A DNA stretch of 64,000 bases from Hyphomicrobiales bacterium (lineage in GTDB: Bacteria > Pseudomonadota > Alphaproteobacteria > Rhizobiales > Rhizobiaceae), in assembly GCA_900472625.1 (NCBI GenBank), contig UCIT01000003.1, positions 62,001 through 126,000 of the forward strand, written 5' to 3'. The position numbers and the translations under genes are program-made. This document shows positions 10,930-19,898 of the stretch, in pieces (positions within the stretch are counted from its first letter, which is position 1; the number at the start of each line of letters is the position of its first letter). Below the pieces are notes generated by a model. That model saw only the letters and a program-made list of their open reading frames with translations, was not told where the DNA came from and did no database searches.

Positions 10930-11129
10930 CGTATTCGTAATTCCGGAAAATCAAGGGAAGTTGGGGGTGACCTTCACCATGAAACCACCTTAGCGTCAAG
11001 TTTTGCCGCCGTTATTGGCGCCCAATCGATCCGACTGTTCGATAATTTCGGGCTGTTGGGCCTTGGCAAGCACAGACCGGGCGTTTAGTGCATTTTCATA
11101 GTTTTTGATAATCTCCCGAGGCGCGGCAT

Positions 11130-11789
11130 ATGGAACTTCAAGAGCGACTGGATGACGTGCGTGCACGGATCGCTACGGCAGAGCGTGAAGCGGGGCGAGC
11201 CGAGGGTTCGGTGCAACTGGTCGCCGTGTCGAAGACATTTGATGCCGATCAAATCCGGCCGGCGATTGATGCGGGACAACGGATCTTCGGCGAAAATCGC
11301 GTTCAGGAGAGCCAAGGCAAGTGGCCGGGCCTTAAAGCGGAAACGTCGGGCATCGAGCTGCATTTGATAGGCCCGTTGCAGTCCAACAAGGCCGCGGAAG
11401 CCGTCGCGCTGTTCGACGTGATCGAAACGGTCGATCGCGAAAAGATCGCACGGGCCCTTGCCGCGGAAATGAAGCTGCAGAGGAAGTCCCTTCGCCTCTA
11501 CGTCCAGGTCAATACCGGGCTTGAGCCGCAGAAGGCTGGAATAGCGCCGGATGATACCCCGTCCTTCGTATCCCTGTGCCGCGATGAATTGCGGCTGAGC
11601 ATCGATGGATTGATGTGCATCCCGCCGGCTGATGAAAATCCCGGACCGCATTTCGCGCTTCTGGCAAAGCTTGCGAAAGCGAGCGGCGTTGAGAAGCTGT
11701 CGATGGGCATGTCCGGCGACTATCAGGTCGCGGTCGCTTTTGGCGCGACCAGCGTTCGGGTCGGTTCTGCAATTTTCGGGACACGCTGA
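11130..11789 (+). CDS. Pyridoxal phosphate homeostasis protein (YggS/PROSC/PLPBP family)
   Basis: Members of this family bind pyridoxal 5'-phosphate without a known catalytic reaction and keep free PLP in balance. The 219-residue protein is a single alanine-racemase-type TIM barrel. The PLP lysine is Lys35 in LVAVSKTF. The FGENRVQE segment, the HLIGPLQSNK motif and the C-terminal phosphate-binding region SMGMSGDYQVAVAFGATSVRVGSAIFG are all present. It stands alone between leuS and trcR. A degenerate parS-like palindrome follows 20 bases after its stop. Confidence 0.93.
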   Translation: MELQERLDDVRARIATAEREAGRAEGSVQLVAVSKTFDADQIRPAIDAGQRIFGENRVQESQGKWPGLKAETSGIELHLIGPLQSNKAAEAVALFDVIETVDREKIARALAAEMKLQRKSLRLYVQVNTGLEPQKAGIAPDDTPSFVSLCRDELRLSIDGLMCIPPADENPGPHFALLAKLAKASGVEKLSMGMSGDYQVAVAFGATSVRVGSAIFGTR

Positions 11790-11809
11790 CGCCCGTTGCC
11801 TGCAGAGAA

Positions 11810-11825
11810 TGTTTCACGAGAAACA
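11810..11825. promoter_or_regulatory. parS-like site 4 (one mismatch)
   Basis: TGTTTCACGAGAAACA matches consensus parS at 15 of 16 positions. The mismatch (A for T at position 10) breaks the central CACGTG symmetry, so binding is likely weaker than at sites 2 and 3. It lies 7.4 kb beyond the perfect site in rsmG. Confidence 0.55.
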
Positions 11826-11871
11826 TCTCAGCAAACATTTATCGAGCGGGTCCATCGCGCTTCGCGGGACA

Positions 11872-11898
11872 ATAAAAAACCCCGCCGAAGCGGGGTTT
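11872..11898 (-). terminator. Rho-independent terminator of trcR
   Basis: A perfect 9-bp stem, AAACCCCGC (11877-11885) with GCGGGGTTT (11890-11898), has a 4-base loop. Read on the minus strand it ends in a run of Ts followed by ATT. It lies about 20 bases beyond the trcR stop. Confidence 0.9.
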
Positions 11899-11918
11899 GG
11901 ATTTGGTCGATCGATGTC

Positions 11919-12620
11919 TTAGTAGCGATCGTCTTCATCTTCCTCGGGCGTGGAAGACTTCAGCGACTTCAGCTTGGCGAAGACGGCATCGGCGTCGATT
12001 TCCTTTTCTTCCTCGCGCTCGTAGCTCGGGGTCAGGCGCTCTGTTTCCTGCGCGGATTGCAGGGTGGCGCCAAGCTCGGCTGCGGTTGGAAGCGGACGAC
12101 CCTTGGAGGCCTTTTCGACTTCCATGTCGAGATCGATCTGGCTGCAAAGGCCGAGCGTGACCGGGTCCATCGGCGTCAGGTTGGCGGCGTTCCAGTGGGT
12201 GCGTTCGCGGATCTGCTCGATGGTCGATTTCGTCGTGCCGACGAGGCGCGAGATCTGCGCGTCCTTCAGTTCCGGATGATTGCGAACGAGCCAGAGAATG
12301 GCGTTCGGCCGATCCTGACGCTTGGACACCGGGGTGTAGCGCGGGCCGCGGCGCTTCGATTCCGGAACGCGGACCTTTGGCTCGGAAAGCTTCAATTTAT
12401 GCTCGGGGTTCTTCTCGGCACGCTCGATTTCGTCACGCGACAGCTGTCCGGTCGAGATCGGGTCCAGACCCTTGATGCCTTGCGCAGCTTCGCCGTCGGC
12501 GATCGCCTTCACCTCAAGTGGGTGCAGTCTGCAAAACTGAGCGATCTGGTCGAAAGACAGAGCTGTGTTGTCGACGAGCCAAATGGCGGTCGCCTTCGGC
12601 ATAAGCAGTTGTTGAGCCAT
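11919..12620 (-). CDS. trcR: Cell-cycle transcriptional regulator TrcR (DUF1013)
   Basis: This 233-residue protein belongs to DUF1013, conserved in alphaproteobacteria and annotated as the cell-cycle regulator TrcR. The N-terminal part (MAQQLLMPKATAIWLVDNTA) and the central helix-turn-helix-like stretch near residues 110-150 (ILWLVRNHPELKDAQISRL) are characteristic. The C-terminus is acidic and ends in EEDEDDRY. The ATG at 12620 is preceded by GAAGGAC. It is monocistronic, ending at a strong terminator. The family name is well supported, but the exact regulon in this organism cannot be read from the sequence. Confidence 0.9.
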   Translation of the reverse strand: MAQQLLMPKATAIWLVDNTALSFDQIAQFCRLHPLEVKAIADGEAAQGIKGLDPISTGQLSRDEIERAEKNPEHKLKLSEPKVRVPESKRRGPRYTPVSKRQDRPNAILWLVRNHPELKDAQISRLVGTTKSTIEQIRERTHWNAANLTPMDPVTLGLCSQIDLDMEVEKASKGRPLPTAAELGATLQSAQETERLTPSYEREEEKEIDADAVFAKLKSLKSSTPEEDEDDRY

Positions 12621-12843
12621 AGGTATAGTCCTTCTGTCGTCCGCGCCGGTGTCGCGGTCCGTGGGTTGTCACCACTATGTCCGGGAAATTATGCCGCTAT
12701 ATAACCGGAGTGACGCATAATTGCAATTGATCGCGAATGAAATGACCTTTGTCTAATTGCCGGGTCAATGTGACCTGTTATGAATGCTTGAAACCACCTG
12801 AAACGCGTCGTCGCTGTCGGGTGTCCGCATGAGGAGGAAATCG

Positions 12844-14799
12844 ATGTCGGAGAAGATCTACCCGGTGCAAAAACCGGTTCAAAGCCATGCCCTTATCGAC
12901 AAAGCCAAGTACGAGAAATGGTACGAGGAAAGCGTCGAGAACCCGGATAAATTCTGGGGAAAGCACGGCAAGCGGATCGACTGGTTCAAGCCTTATACCA
13001 AGGTCAAGAACACCTCCTTCACCGGCCAGGTCAAGATCAAGTGGTATGAAGACGGCCAGACGAACGTTTCCTACAACTGTATCGACAGGCACCTGAAAAC
13101 AAACGGCAATCAGGTCGCCATCATCTTCGAGGGCGACAACCCCTACATCGACAAGAAGATTACCTATAACGAGCTCTACGAGCACGTCTGCCGCATGGCG
13201 AACGTGTTGAAAAAGCATGGTGTCAAGAAGGGTGACCGAGTCACAATCTACATGCCGATGATACCGGAAGCGGCCTACGCGATGCTGGCTTGCGCGCGTA
13301 TCGGTGCGGTGCATTCGATCGTCTTCGGCGGCTTCTCGCCGGAGGCGCTGGCTGGCCGCATCGTCGATTGCGAATCAACCTTCATCATCACCTGCGACGA
13401 GGGCGTGCGTGGCGGCAAGCCGGTTCCGCTGAAAGATAACGCCGATACGGCAATCCACATTGCCGCGCGCCAGCATGTCATTGTCGACAAGGTTCTGGTG
13501 GTGCGTCGCACCGGCGGGAAGACCGGCTGGGCGCCCGGGCGCGATCTCTGGTATCATCAGGAAGTGGCAACGGTGAAGCCGGACTGCCCGCCGGCCAAGA
13601 TGAAAGCTGAGGATCCGCTCTTTATCCTCTACACCTCGGGCTCGACAGGAAAGCCGAAGGGCGTGCTGCACACGACGGGCGGCTATCTCGTCTATGCCGC
13701 GATGACACACGAGTATGTGTTCGACTATCATCCGGGCGATATCTACTGGTGTACGGCCGATGTCGGCTGGGTCACCGGTCACTCCTATATCGTTTACGGG
13801 CCACTGGCGAACTGCGCGACGACGCTGATGTTCGAAGGTGTGCCGAATTTCCCGGACCAGGGACGGTTCTGGGAGGTAATCGACAAGCACAAAGTCAACA
13901 TCTTCTACACGGCGCCGACGGCGATCCGCTCGCTCATGGGAGCCGGTGACCACTTCGTGACCCGTTCTTCGCGCTCCAGCCTTCGTTTGCTCGGAACGGT
14001 CGGCGAGCCGATCAATCCGGAGGCCTGGGAGTGGTACTACAACGTCGTCGGCAACAAGCACTGCCCTGTCATCGACACCTGGTGGCAGACGGAGACCGGG
14101 GGACACATGATCACGCCACTACCGGGTGCCACCGACCTGAAGCCGGGGTCTGCGACGAAGCCGTTCTTCGGCGTGAAGCCGCAACTGGTGGACAATGAGG
14201 GCAATGTTCTGGAAGGCGCCGCCGACGGCAACCTGTGCATCACCGACAGCTGGCCTGGGCAGATGCGCACGGTCTACGGCGATCATGAGCGCTTCATTCA
14301 GACGTATTTCTCCACCTACAAGGGGAAGTATTTCACGGGCGACGGATGTCGGCGCGACGAGGACGGATATTACTGGATCACCGGTCGTGTCGACGACGTG
14401 CTCAACGTATCCGGCCATCGCCTTGGAACAGCGGAGGTGGAGTCGGCGCTGGTATCGCACAGCCTGGTGTCGGAGGCCGCTGTCGTCGGCTACCCGCATG
14501 CGATCAAGGGACAGGGCATCTATTGCTACGTCACACTGATGGCGGGCAACGAGGGGTCGGACGAATTGCGGCAGCAGCTGGTCAAGCATGTGCGTAACGA
14601 AATTGGCCCGATCGCCGCCCCAGACAAGATTCAGTTTTCGCCAGGCCTGCCGAAAACCCGCTCCGGCAAGATCATGCGGCGCATTCTGCGCAAGATTGCC
14701 GAAGACGACTACGGGTCGCTGGGCGATACATCGACACTCGCGGATCCCGCCGTCGTCGACGATCTGATCGCCAACAGACAGAACAAGGCAACGGCGTAG
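12844..14799 (+). CDS. acs: Acetyl-CoA synthetase
   Basis: Acs activates acetate to acetyl-CoA through an acetyl-AMP intermediate. The start at 12844 follows the strong Shine-Dalgarno GAGGAGGAAA and gives 651 residues; an in-frame ATG at 12829 lies before this ribosome-binding site and is rejected. The P-loop [11 protein letters not shown], the WWQTETGG adenine/acetate-pocket motif and the hinge region [10 protein letters not shown] are present. Lys609 in [10 protein letters not shown] is the catalytic lysine that is reversibly acetylated in other bacteria. A hairpin terminator overlaps the convergent nuclease gene. Confidence 0.97.
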   Translation: MSEKIYPVQKPVQSHALIDKAKYEKWYEESVENPDKFWGKHGKRIDWFKPYTKVKNTSFTGQVKIKWYEDGQTNVSYNCIDRHLKTNGNQVAIIFEGDNPYIDKKITYNELYEHVCRMANVLKKHGVKKGDRVTIYMPMIPEAAYAMLACARIGAVHSIVFGGFSPEALAGRIVDCESTFIITCDEGVRGGKPVPLKDNADTAIHIAARQHVIVDKVLVVRRTGGKTGWAPGRDLWYHQEVATVKPDCPPAKMKAEDPLFILYTSGSTGKPKGVLHTTGGYLVYAAMTHEYVFDYHPGDIYWCTADVGWVTGHSYIVYGPLANCATTLMFEGVPNFPDQGRFWEVIDKHKVNIFYTAPTAIRSLMGAGDHFVTRSSRSSLRLLGTVGEPINPEAWEWYYNVVGNKHCPVIDTWWQTETGGHMITPLPGATDLKPGSATKPFFGVKPQLVDNEGNVLEGAADGNLCITDSWPGQMRTVYGDHERFIQTYFSTYKGKYFTGDGCRRDEDGYYWITGRVDDVLNVSGHRLGTAEVESALVSHSLVSEAAVVGYPHAIKGQGIYCYVTLMAGNEGSDELRQQLVKHVRNEIGPIAAPDKIQFSPGLPKTRSGKIMRRILRKIAEDDYGSLGDTSTLADPAVVDDLIANRQNKATA

Positions 14800-14805
14800 T
14801 GCTTA

Positions 14806-14840
14806 TGAGCCGCTTCGGGAGATCGGGGCGGCTCAGTTTT
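14806..14840 (+). terminator. Terminator after acs
   Basis: An 8-bp stem, TGAGCCGC (14806-14813) with GCGGCTCA (14828-14835), has a 14-base loop and is followed by GTTTT. It overlaps the last codons of the convergent thermonuclease-like gene. Confidence 0.6.
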
Positions 14841-15282
14841 CCTCGGGACAGAATGTCTTCGGCTTGCGGCCGCCATCATAGGCAACTGCGATCCCCTTAC
14901 CCAACATGAATTGAGCCGGATTCGTTCCGTCGATGAGCGTCACGTCCGCCAGTATGCGGCCGAAATATTTGTCGCCGGATATCTGGGTCAATTGCACCTG
15001 CGGAGAGCCTGCCGTCAGTTGTTCAAGCATTTGGCGCGCATCAACGCCCGCTTGTCTCACCGCCGCGCATTTGGAATGCATTTCCGGCGCGTCGATCCCG
15101 CGAATGCGAACATAGACTTCCATGGTTTGTTGTGGCCAAGGTCTGGCCTCCACCAATAAAGTGTCACCATCGATCACGCGCAGGATTTCGGCCGAGACGG
15201 GACCGGGAATCTGGTCGCGCGCCACGGTCGGCTGAACAACCGACGCGAAAATAAGACATAAGATAAAAGAGCGCGTCATCAT
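14833..15282 (-). CDS. Secreted thermonuclease-like (SNase-domain) protein
   Basis: The 149-residue protein has an N-terminal signal peptide of about 21 residues ending near TVA, then a staphylococcal-nuclease OB-fold domain. The family motifs VIDGDTL, RIRGIDAPE and KYFGRILADV are present; these carry the calcium-binding aspartate and the arginine, glutamate and arginine that are catalytic in the prototype. It is therefore probably an active exported or periplasmic nuclease. The start is one of two adjacent ATGs (15282 or 15279) and no clear ribosome-binding site is seen. Confidence 0.85.
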   Translation of the reverse strand: MMTRSFILCLIFASVVQPTVARDQIPGPVSAEILRVIDGDTLLVEARPWPQQTMEVYVRIRGIDAPEMHSKCAAVRQAGVDARQMLEQLTAGSPQVQLTQISGDKYFGRILADVTLIDGTNPAQFMLGKGIAVAYDGGRKPKTFCPEEN

Positions 15283-15330
15283 AAAAGGAATAAATTCCGA
15301 TCACGAGGCAAAGTCAATAGGAATATTTAC

Positions 15331-15555
15331 TTAGAAGTCGATGGCTCTACCGTTGATTTCCCAGTCGCCGAAACGGGCCGGGTCAGCGCCGCCTCTACCG
15401 CCGATCTCTGTGGGCATGTCCGTCTGTTGCTCACTGCGGCGCCGTTCTTCCGCTTCGGCAAGGGCGCGCTTGGCGGCTGGTGACAGCATCTTGCGTGGCG
15501 GCTCGCCGGCTTCGGTCGCCGGTGCTTCCATATTGTCGTTGTCCGCTTCCTGCAT
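15331..15555 (-). CDS. DUF1674 protein, SDHAF4-like succinate dehydrogenase assembly factor
   Basis: This 74-residue protein ends with the DUF1674 signature GRGGADPARFGDWEINGRAIDF-type tail, seen here as GGADPARFGDWEINGRAIDF. Mitochondrial SDHAF4/Sdh8 shares this C-terminal block and helps assemble the flavinated SdhA subunit. The N-terminal half is charged and low in complexity (KRALAEAEERRR). The ATG at 15555 is preferred to the GTG at 15558. No sdh genes are nearby, so the role is by family only. Confidence 0.8.
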   Translation of the reverse strand: MQEADNDNMEAPATEAGEPPRKMLSPAAKRALAEAEERRRSEQQTDMPTEIGGRGGADPARFGDWEINGRAIDF

Positions 15556-15675
15556 CACGCGCGCCTGTCTACAAACATTGAAAATGATCGATGAATAACC
15601 AAATTATAAGGCGCTGGCGCCGGGATTGAAACCCTTCGATGAGAAACTACGCTCTCGCCTTGAATGGAGATGATG

Positions 15676-16638
15676 ATGAACCTTGTTCGTACTGCCATGT
15701 TGCTCGCCTTCATGACCGCGCTGTTCATGGTCGTCGGTTTCATGATCGGTGGTCGCAGCGGCATGATGATTGCCTTTGTGGTGGCCGCGGGCATGAATCT
15801 CTTTTCCTATTGGAATTCCGACCGCATGGTGCTGTCCGCCTATCGTGCGCAGGCGGTGGACGAGCGCAATGCACCGGAGTTCTTTGCCATCATTCGCGAT
15901 CTCTCGCGCAATGCCGGCCTGCCGATGCCGAAGGTCTACCTCTATGACAGCCCGCAGCCCAACGCCTTTGCAACCGGTCGCAATCCGGAAAATGCTGCGG
16001 TCGCTGCATCGACAGGGCTGTTGAGCGCGCTTTCACCGGAGGAGGTTGCGGGGGTGATGGCACACGAACTCGCGCACGTTCAGAATCGCGACACGCTGAC
16101 GATGACCATCACGGCGACGCTTGCCGGTGCGATTTCGATGCTCGGCAATTTTGCGTTCTTCTTTGGCGGAAACCGTGAGAACAACAACAATCCGCTAGGT
16201 TTTGTCGGCGTTCTGCTGGCGATGATCGTCGCGCCAATGGCGGCGATGCTGGTGCAGATGGCGATCAGCCGGACCCGCGAATATTCGGCAGACCGGCGCG
16301 GCGCCGAAATATGCGGCAATCCGCTCTGGCTGGCGTCCGCGCTTGGAAAGATCGCTCGCGGTGCGTCCAACATTCCGAACTACGACGCGGAACGAAACCC
16401 CGCGACCGCGCACATGTTCATCATCAATCCGCTGACCGGCGCCGGAATGGACAATCTGTTTTCGACGCATCCGAACACGGATAATCGCATTGCGGCGTTG
16501 CAGGAAATGGCGCGCGGCATGACGAATGCCTCGACGCCGCCGGCTCGTGCTGCTAATGCGGTGCGCAAATCGCGCTCTGTTCCGGATGCCGGCTTCAGCC
16601 GCGGTGGCTCGCAACCACCAAAAGGTCCCTGGTCTTGA
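15676..16638 (+). CDS. htpX: Membrane zinc metalloprotease HtpX
   Basis: HtpX is an M48-family inner-membrane protease that degrades misfolded membrane proteins. Two N-terminal transmembrane segments (about 5-50) precede the zinc motif HELAHV near residue 130, and the third ligand glutamate is in REYSADRRG near residue 200. Two more hydrophobic segments lie between them. Several in-frame ATGs occur (15664, 15670, 15673); 15676 (MNLVRTAML) is chosen because TGGAG lies at a suitable distance before it. Its stop codon overlaps the TTG start of rsmB. Confidence 0.94.
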   Translation: MNLVRTAMLLAFMTALFMVVGFMIGGRSGMMIAFVVAAGMNLFSYWNSDRMVLSAYRAQAVDERNAPEFFAIIRDLSRNAGLPMPKVYLYDSPQPNAFATGRNPENAAVAASTGLLSALSPEEVAGVMAHELAHVQNRDTLTMTITATLAGAISMLGNFAFFFGGNRENNNNPLGFVGVLLAMIVAPMAAMLVQMAISRTREYSADRRGAEICGNPLWLASALGKIARGASNIPNYDAERNPATAHMFIINPLTGAGMDNLFSTHPNTDNRIAALQEMARGMTNASTPPARAANAVRKSRSVPDAGFSRGGSQPPKGPWS

Positions 16639-18023
16639 GTTCAGACGGCAAGAAAAAGCCATTTCATAAGCAGAAATCAACCGCCTCGTCGGCGTCGTCC
16701 GGCCCGGTCAAACCCGGATTGCAAGCGCGCGCGGCGGCGGCAAAGATTCTCGCGGCAGTCATCGACCGCAAATTGCCGCTCGATGGCGCGCTCGACCACG
16801 AGCACGGCAATCCCGCCTACAAGGCTCTGCAGGATGACGACCGCGGGCTGGTGCGCGCCATCCTGAATACCACGCTCCGACACCTGCCGCGCATCGAAGC
16901 GGCCATCAGTTCTTTGCTGGATTCTCCGCTGCCGGAGGGCGCGCGATCTCTGCAGCATGTGCTGTCGATCGCTGTTGCGCAAATTCTCTATCTCGATGTT
17001 CCCGATCATGCCGCGGTCGATATTGCGGTCGAACAGGCGAACCAGGATCCGAGGAGCCGGCGGTTCGCAAAGGTGGTCAATGCGGTCCTGCGTCGTCTCG
17101 GCCGAGAAAAGGCAGAGATACTGCAGCAGATCGAGAGCATCCCGGCGATGCCGGCGTGGTTTCTCCAACGACTCGACAAGGCCTATGGGCGCGACGCCGC
17201 ACAGGCAATCTCGAATTCGCAGCTTCTGCCGGCCGCCATCGACCTCAGCGTCAAATCCGATGTCCAGGGTTGGGCGGCGAAGCTCAACGGCATCGTTCTG
17301 CCGACCGGCGGTATCCGGCTCGCTGCATTCGAGGGTGGCATTCCAGCGCTCGAGGGGTTCGAGGACGGCGCATGGTGGGTGCAGGACGCGGCTGCCAGCA
17401 TTCCGGCGCAGCTGTTCGGCGATCTTTCCGGCAAGCGCGTCGCTGACCTCTGCGCTGCGCCCGGCGGAAAGACCGCCCAGCTTATTCTGGCAGGCGGCAA
17501 CGTCATCGCCGTGGAGCAGTCGGAAAACCGCATCAAGCGATTGCGTTCCAATCTCGATCGGTTGGGTCTGAAAGCGGAGACTGTCGCGGAAGATCTGACG
17601 AAATATGCGCCCGAGGAACTTTTCGACGCAATCCTGCTCGATGCGCCTTGCTCGTCGACGGGCACCACGCGCCGGCATCCCGATGTGTTGTGGACGAAGG
17701 GTCCGGAGGACATCGCAAAGCTCGCCGCCTTGCAGGAGCGCTTGCTGCGCTACGCGCTGAGGCTGTTGAAGCCGGGCGGGATGATCGTGTTCTCGAACTG
17801 CTCGCTCGATCCGAGCGAGGGCGAAGCCGTTGTAGAGCAGGTTCTGTCCGACACGCGCGGCTTTGAACGCGTGGCAATCGATTCCGCACGCTGGCCGGGG
17901 CTTGAGCAGGCGATCAGTCCGCTCGGCGAGTTCCGCACGACACCTGACATGCTGGTGCTTCCCGACGGATTTGCGCCCGGGCTTGACGGTTTCTACGCCG
18001 CCGTGCTGCGCCGTGTTGCCTGA
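16635..18023 (+). CDS. rsmB: 16S rRNA (cytosine-C5)-methyltransferase of the RsmB/Sun family
   Basis: The protein has an N-terminal NusB-like RNA-binding domain (about 30-155) and a C-terminal SAM-dependent m5C methyltransferase domain. The SAM-binding motif [15 protein letters not shown] lies near residue 270. Both active-site cysteines are visible, in DAPCSSTG near residue 338 and in [12 protein letters not shown] near residue 389. At 462 residues it is a little longer than E. coli RsmB because of a basic N-terminal tail (KKKPFHKQK). It appears to start at TTG 16635, overlapping the htpX stop, which implies translational coupling. Confidence 0.9.
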   Translation: MSSDGKKKPFHKQKSTASSASSGPVKPGLQARAAAAKILAAVIDRKLPLDGALDHEHGNPAYKALQDDDRGLVRAILNTTLRHLPRIEAAISSLLDSPLPEGARSLQHVLSIAVAQILYLDVPDHAAVDIAVEQANQDPRSRRFAKVVNAVLRRLGREKAEILQQIESIPAMPAWFLQRLDKAYGRDAAQAISNSQLLPAAIDLSVKSDVQGWAAKLNGIVLPTGGIRLAAFEGGIPALEGFEDGAWWVQDAAASIPAQLFGDLSGKRVADLCAAPGGKTAQLILAGGNVIAVEQSENRIKRLRSNLDRLGLKAETVAEDLTKYAPEELFDAILLDAPCSSTGTTRRHPDVLWTKGPEDIAKLAALQERLLRYALRLLKPGGMIVFSNCSLDPSEGEAVVEQVLSDTRGFERVAIDSARWPGLEQAISPLGEFRTTPDMLVLPDGFAPGLDGFYAAVLRRVA

Positions 18024-18132
18024 TCGGCAAGCAACTGGCATAGTTAAGCAATCGCGCAGAATCATCGACGGCCGGTGCCGTTTTCGGACTTGTGCATCCA
18101 ATCCTCAGCAGATGGGTCAATAGACAATAGAA

Positions 18133-19803
18133 ATGCGGTCCGGACGGTTTTCAGGTCTTTACCTCAGGGAGGCTTGGCGGCGGGCACGTTGCCGCGTCGC
18201 ACACGTGCGCCTACGGCTGTTCCGGCATACAGTCTATGTCCCGGAACGATTGATCGTGGCGCCGACGGATCTCCGGCCGGTCGATTCGCATGTGGCGGAA
18301 GAGATCATCAACGGCCGTTTTCCACTGGCCGGTCGGATGCTCGAGACGAACGGCAAATCGCCCTTCACTTTCAGCCTGCCATCCCGGTCGTTCGCAATGC
18401 GGCTCCACGGCTTCGGCTGGTTGCGCCATATGCGCTCGAAGAAGAACGATCTTCATTCGAATGTCGCCCGCGCCATCGTCAACAGCTGGCTTTCGATCCA
18501 CGGTAGCCGCCTCGAAGGCATTGCCTGGGAAATCGATGTCACGGCGACGCGTGTGATTGCGTGGCTGTCGCATTCGCCTGTGGTGCTGCAGAATGCGGAT
18601 CGTGGTTTCTATCGCCGCTTCATTCGTTCGCTTGCCTTTCAGGTGCGTTTCCTGCGCCGGATGGCCAATTATGCACCGCCCGGCGAAGTGAGGTTTCGCG
18701 TTCGACTGGCTCTTGCCATGGCATCGATCGCAATGCCGGCGCGTGCCGGCGTGATCCGCAAATCGTCGGAGGCGCTCGACAACGAGTTCGATAGCCAGAT
18801 TCTGCCGGACGGGGGGCATATCTCGCGCAACCCGCGCGTCGGCCTCGAACTGCTGCTCGATCTGCTGCCGCTACGGCAGACCTATATCAATCTCGGTCAC
18901 GATCTGCCGCAGAAACTGATTTCCGGCGTCGATCGCATGTATCCGGCGTTGCGGTTCTTCCGGCATCAGGATGGCGATCTGGCGCTGTTCAACGGCGCGA
19001 CGTCGACTTCTGCAAACGAGCTTGTGTCGCTGCTGCGCTACGACGAGACGGCTGGCGAACCCTTCAAGGCGATGCCGCATTCGCGGTATCAGAGGCTTGC
19101 GGCTGGTCGCACCGTGGTTATTGCCGATACCGGACTGCCACCCTCCGGTGGTTTGTCGCGTACAGTTCATGCGGGATGTCTGTCATTCGAAATGTCGTCG
19201 GGTAAGCATCGTTTCATCGTCAATTCCGGATCACCGAAATTTGCGGGAAACCGGTATGTGCAGATTGCCCGGACCACGGCGGCCCATACGACCGTGACGC
19301 TGAACGACACGTCGTCCAGCCGCTTCGCAGCGTCTGACTTCGTATCGCATGTCATCACCGATCCGGTGAAGACGGTGCAGGTCGAACGCGCAGCGGCGGA
19401 TGATGGTCGCGATGTCGTCAAGGCCAGCCACGATGGCTATCTCAAGGCTTTCGGGGCGCTGCATGAGCGCGAGCTGACGTTGAATGCCACGGGGTCGATA
19501 ATGACCGGGCTGGATCGGCTTGTGGTTTCGGAGGATCGGCGAGGCGAAGGCGTGTTACGGGCGACCGCGCGCTTCCACGCCCATCCTTCCATCAACCTCA
19601 AGCAGATGGACCGAGAGTCGGTGCTGATGACAGCGCCCGATGGCGAAAGCTGGCTGTTTTCATCGCCCGGCAACACTGTGCAGATTTCAGAGGATGTGTT
19701 CTTCGCGGACGCCTCCGGCATCTGCACGTCCGACCAGATGGAAATAACCTTCTCCTACCCAGAAAAGCCGGAAATCCGCTGGTTTTTGTCCCGCAGAAGC
19801 TAG
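18133..19803 (+). CDS. Heparinase II/III-family protein
   Basis: The 556-residue protein has an N-terminal all-helical region (about 60-330) like alginate/heparin lyase toroids and a C-terminal beta-sandwich heparinase II/III domain (about 330-550). The motif DGGHISRNPR near residue 228 is the family's conserved block. No signal peptide is evident; the N-terminus is arginine-rich. This gene regularly lies between rsmB and purH in Rhizobiaceae as far as I recall. The substrate is unknown and could be a cell-surface polysaccharide. Confidence 0.82.
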   Translation: MRSGRFSGLYLREAWRRARCRVAHVRLRLFRHTVYVPERLIVAPTDLRPVDSHVAEEIINGRFPLAGRMLETNGKSPFTFSLPSRSFAMRLHGFGWLRHMRSKKNDLHSNVARAIVNSWLSIHGSRLEGIAWEIDVTATRVIAWLSHSPVVLQNADRGFYRRFIRSLAFQVRFLRRMANYAPPGEVRFRVRLALAMASIAMPARAGVIRKSSEALDNEFDSQILPDGGHISRNPRVGLELLLDLLPLRQTYINLGHDLPQKLISGVDRMYPALRFFRHQDGDLALFNGATSTSANELVSLLRYDETAGEPFKAMPHSRYQRLAAGRTVVIADTGLPPSGGLSRTVHAGCLSFEMSSGKHRFIVNSGSPKFAGNRYVQIARTTAAHTTVTLNDTSSSRFAASDFVSHVITDPVKTVQVERAAADDGRDVVKASHDGYLKAFGALHERELTLNATGSIMTGLDRLVVSEDRRGEGVLRATARFHAHPSINLKQMDRESVLMTAPDGESWLFSSPGNTVQISEDVFFADASGICTSDQMEITFSYPEKPEIRWFLSRRS

Positions 19804-19810
19804 GGGCTGT

Positions 19811-19898
19811 TTGCGCGGGCGCAAAGCTGTGCTAACGCGGCGCCATATTCCGTGCACCCCTTGCCGGGTGTTTCCCGAACATCGAACGGAGAAGCCCC
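19811..19898 (+). promoter_or_regulatory. Structured leader before purH
   Basis: The 95-base gap before purH holds several short inverted repeats: TTGCG/CGCAA (19811-19824), CACCC/GGGTG (19855-19870), an alternative CGGG/CCCG (19865-19877) that shares bases with it, and an enclosing TCCGT/ACGGA pair (19849-19853 with 19886-19890). I do not recognise a known riboswitch; in particular the conserved ZTP (pfl) elements are not seen. Confidence 0.35.
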
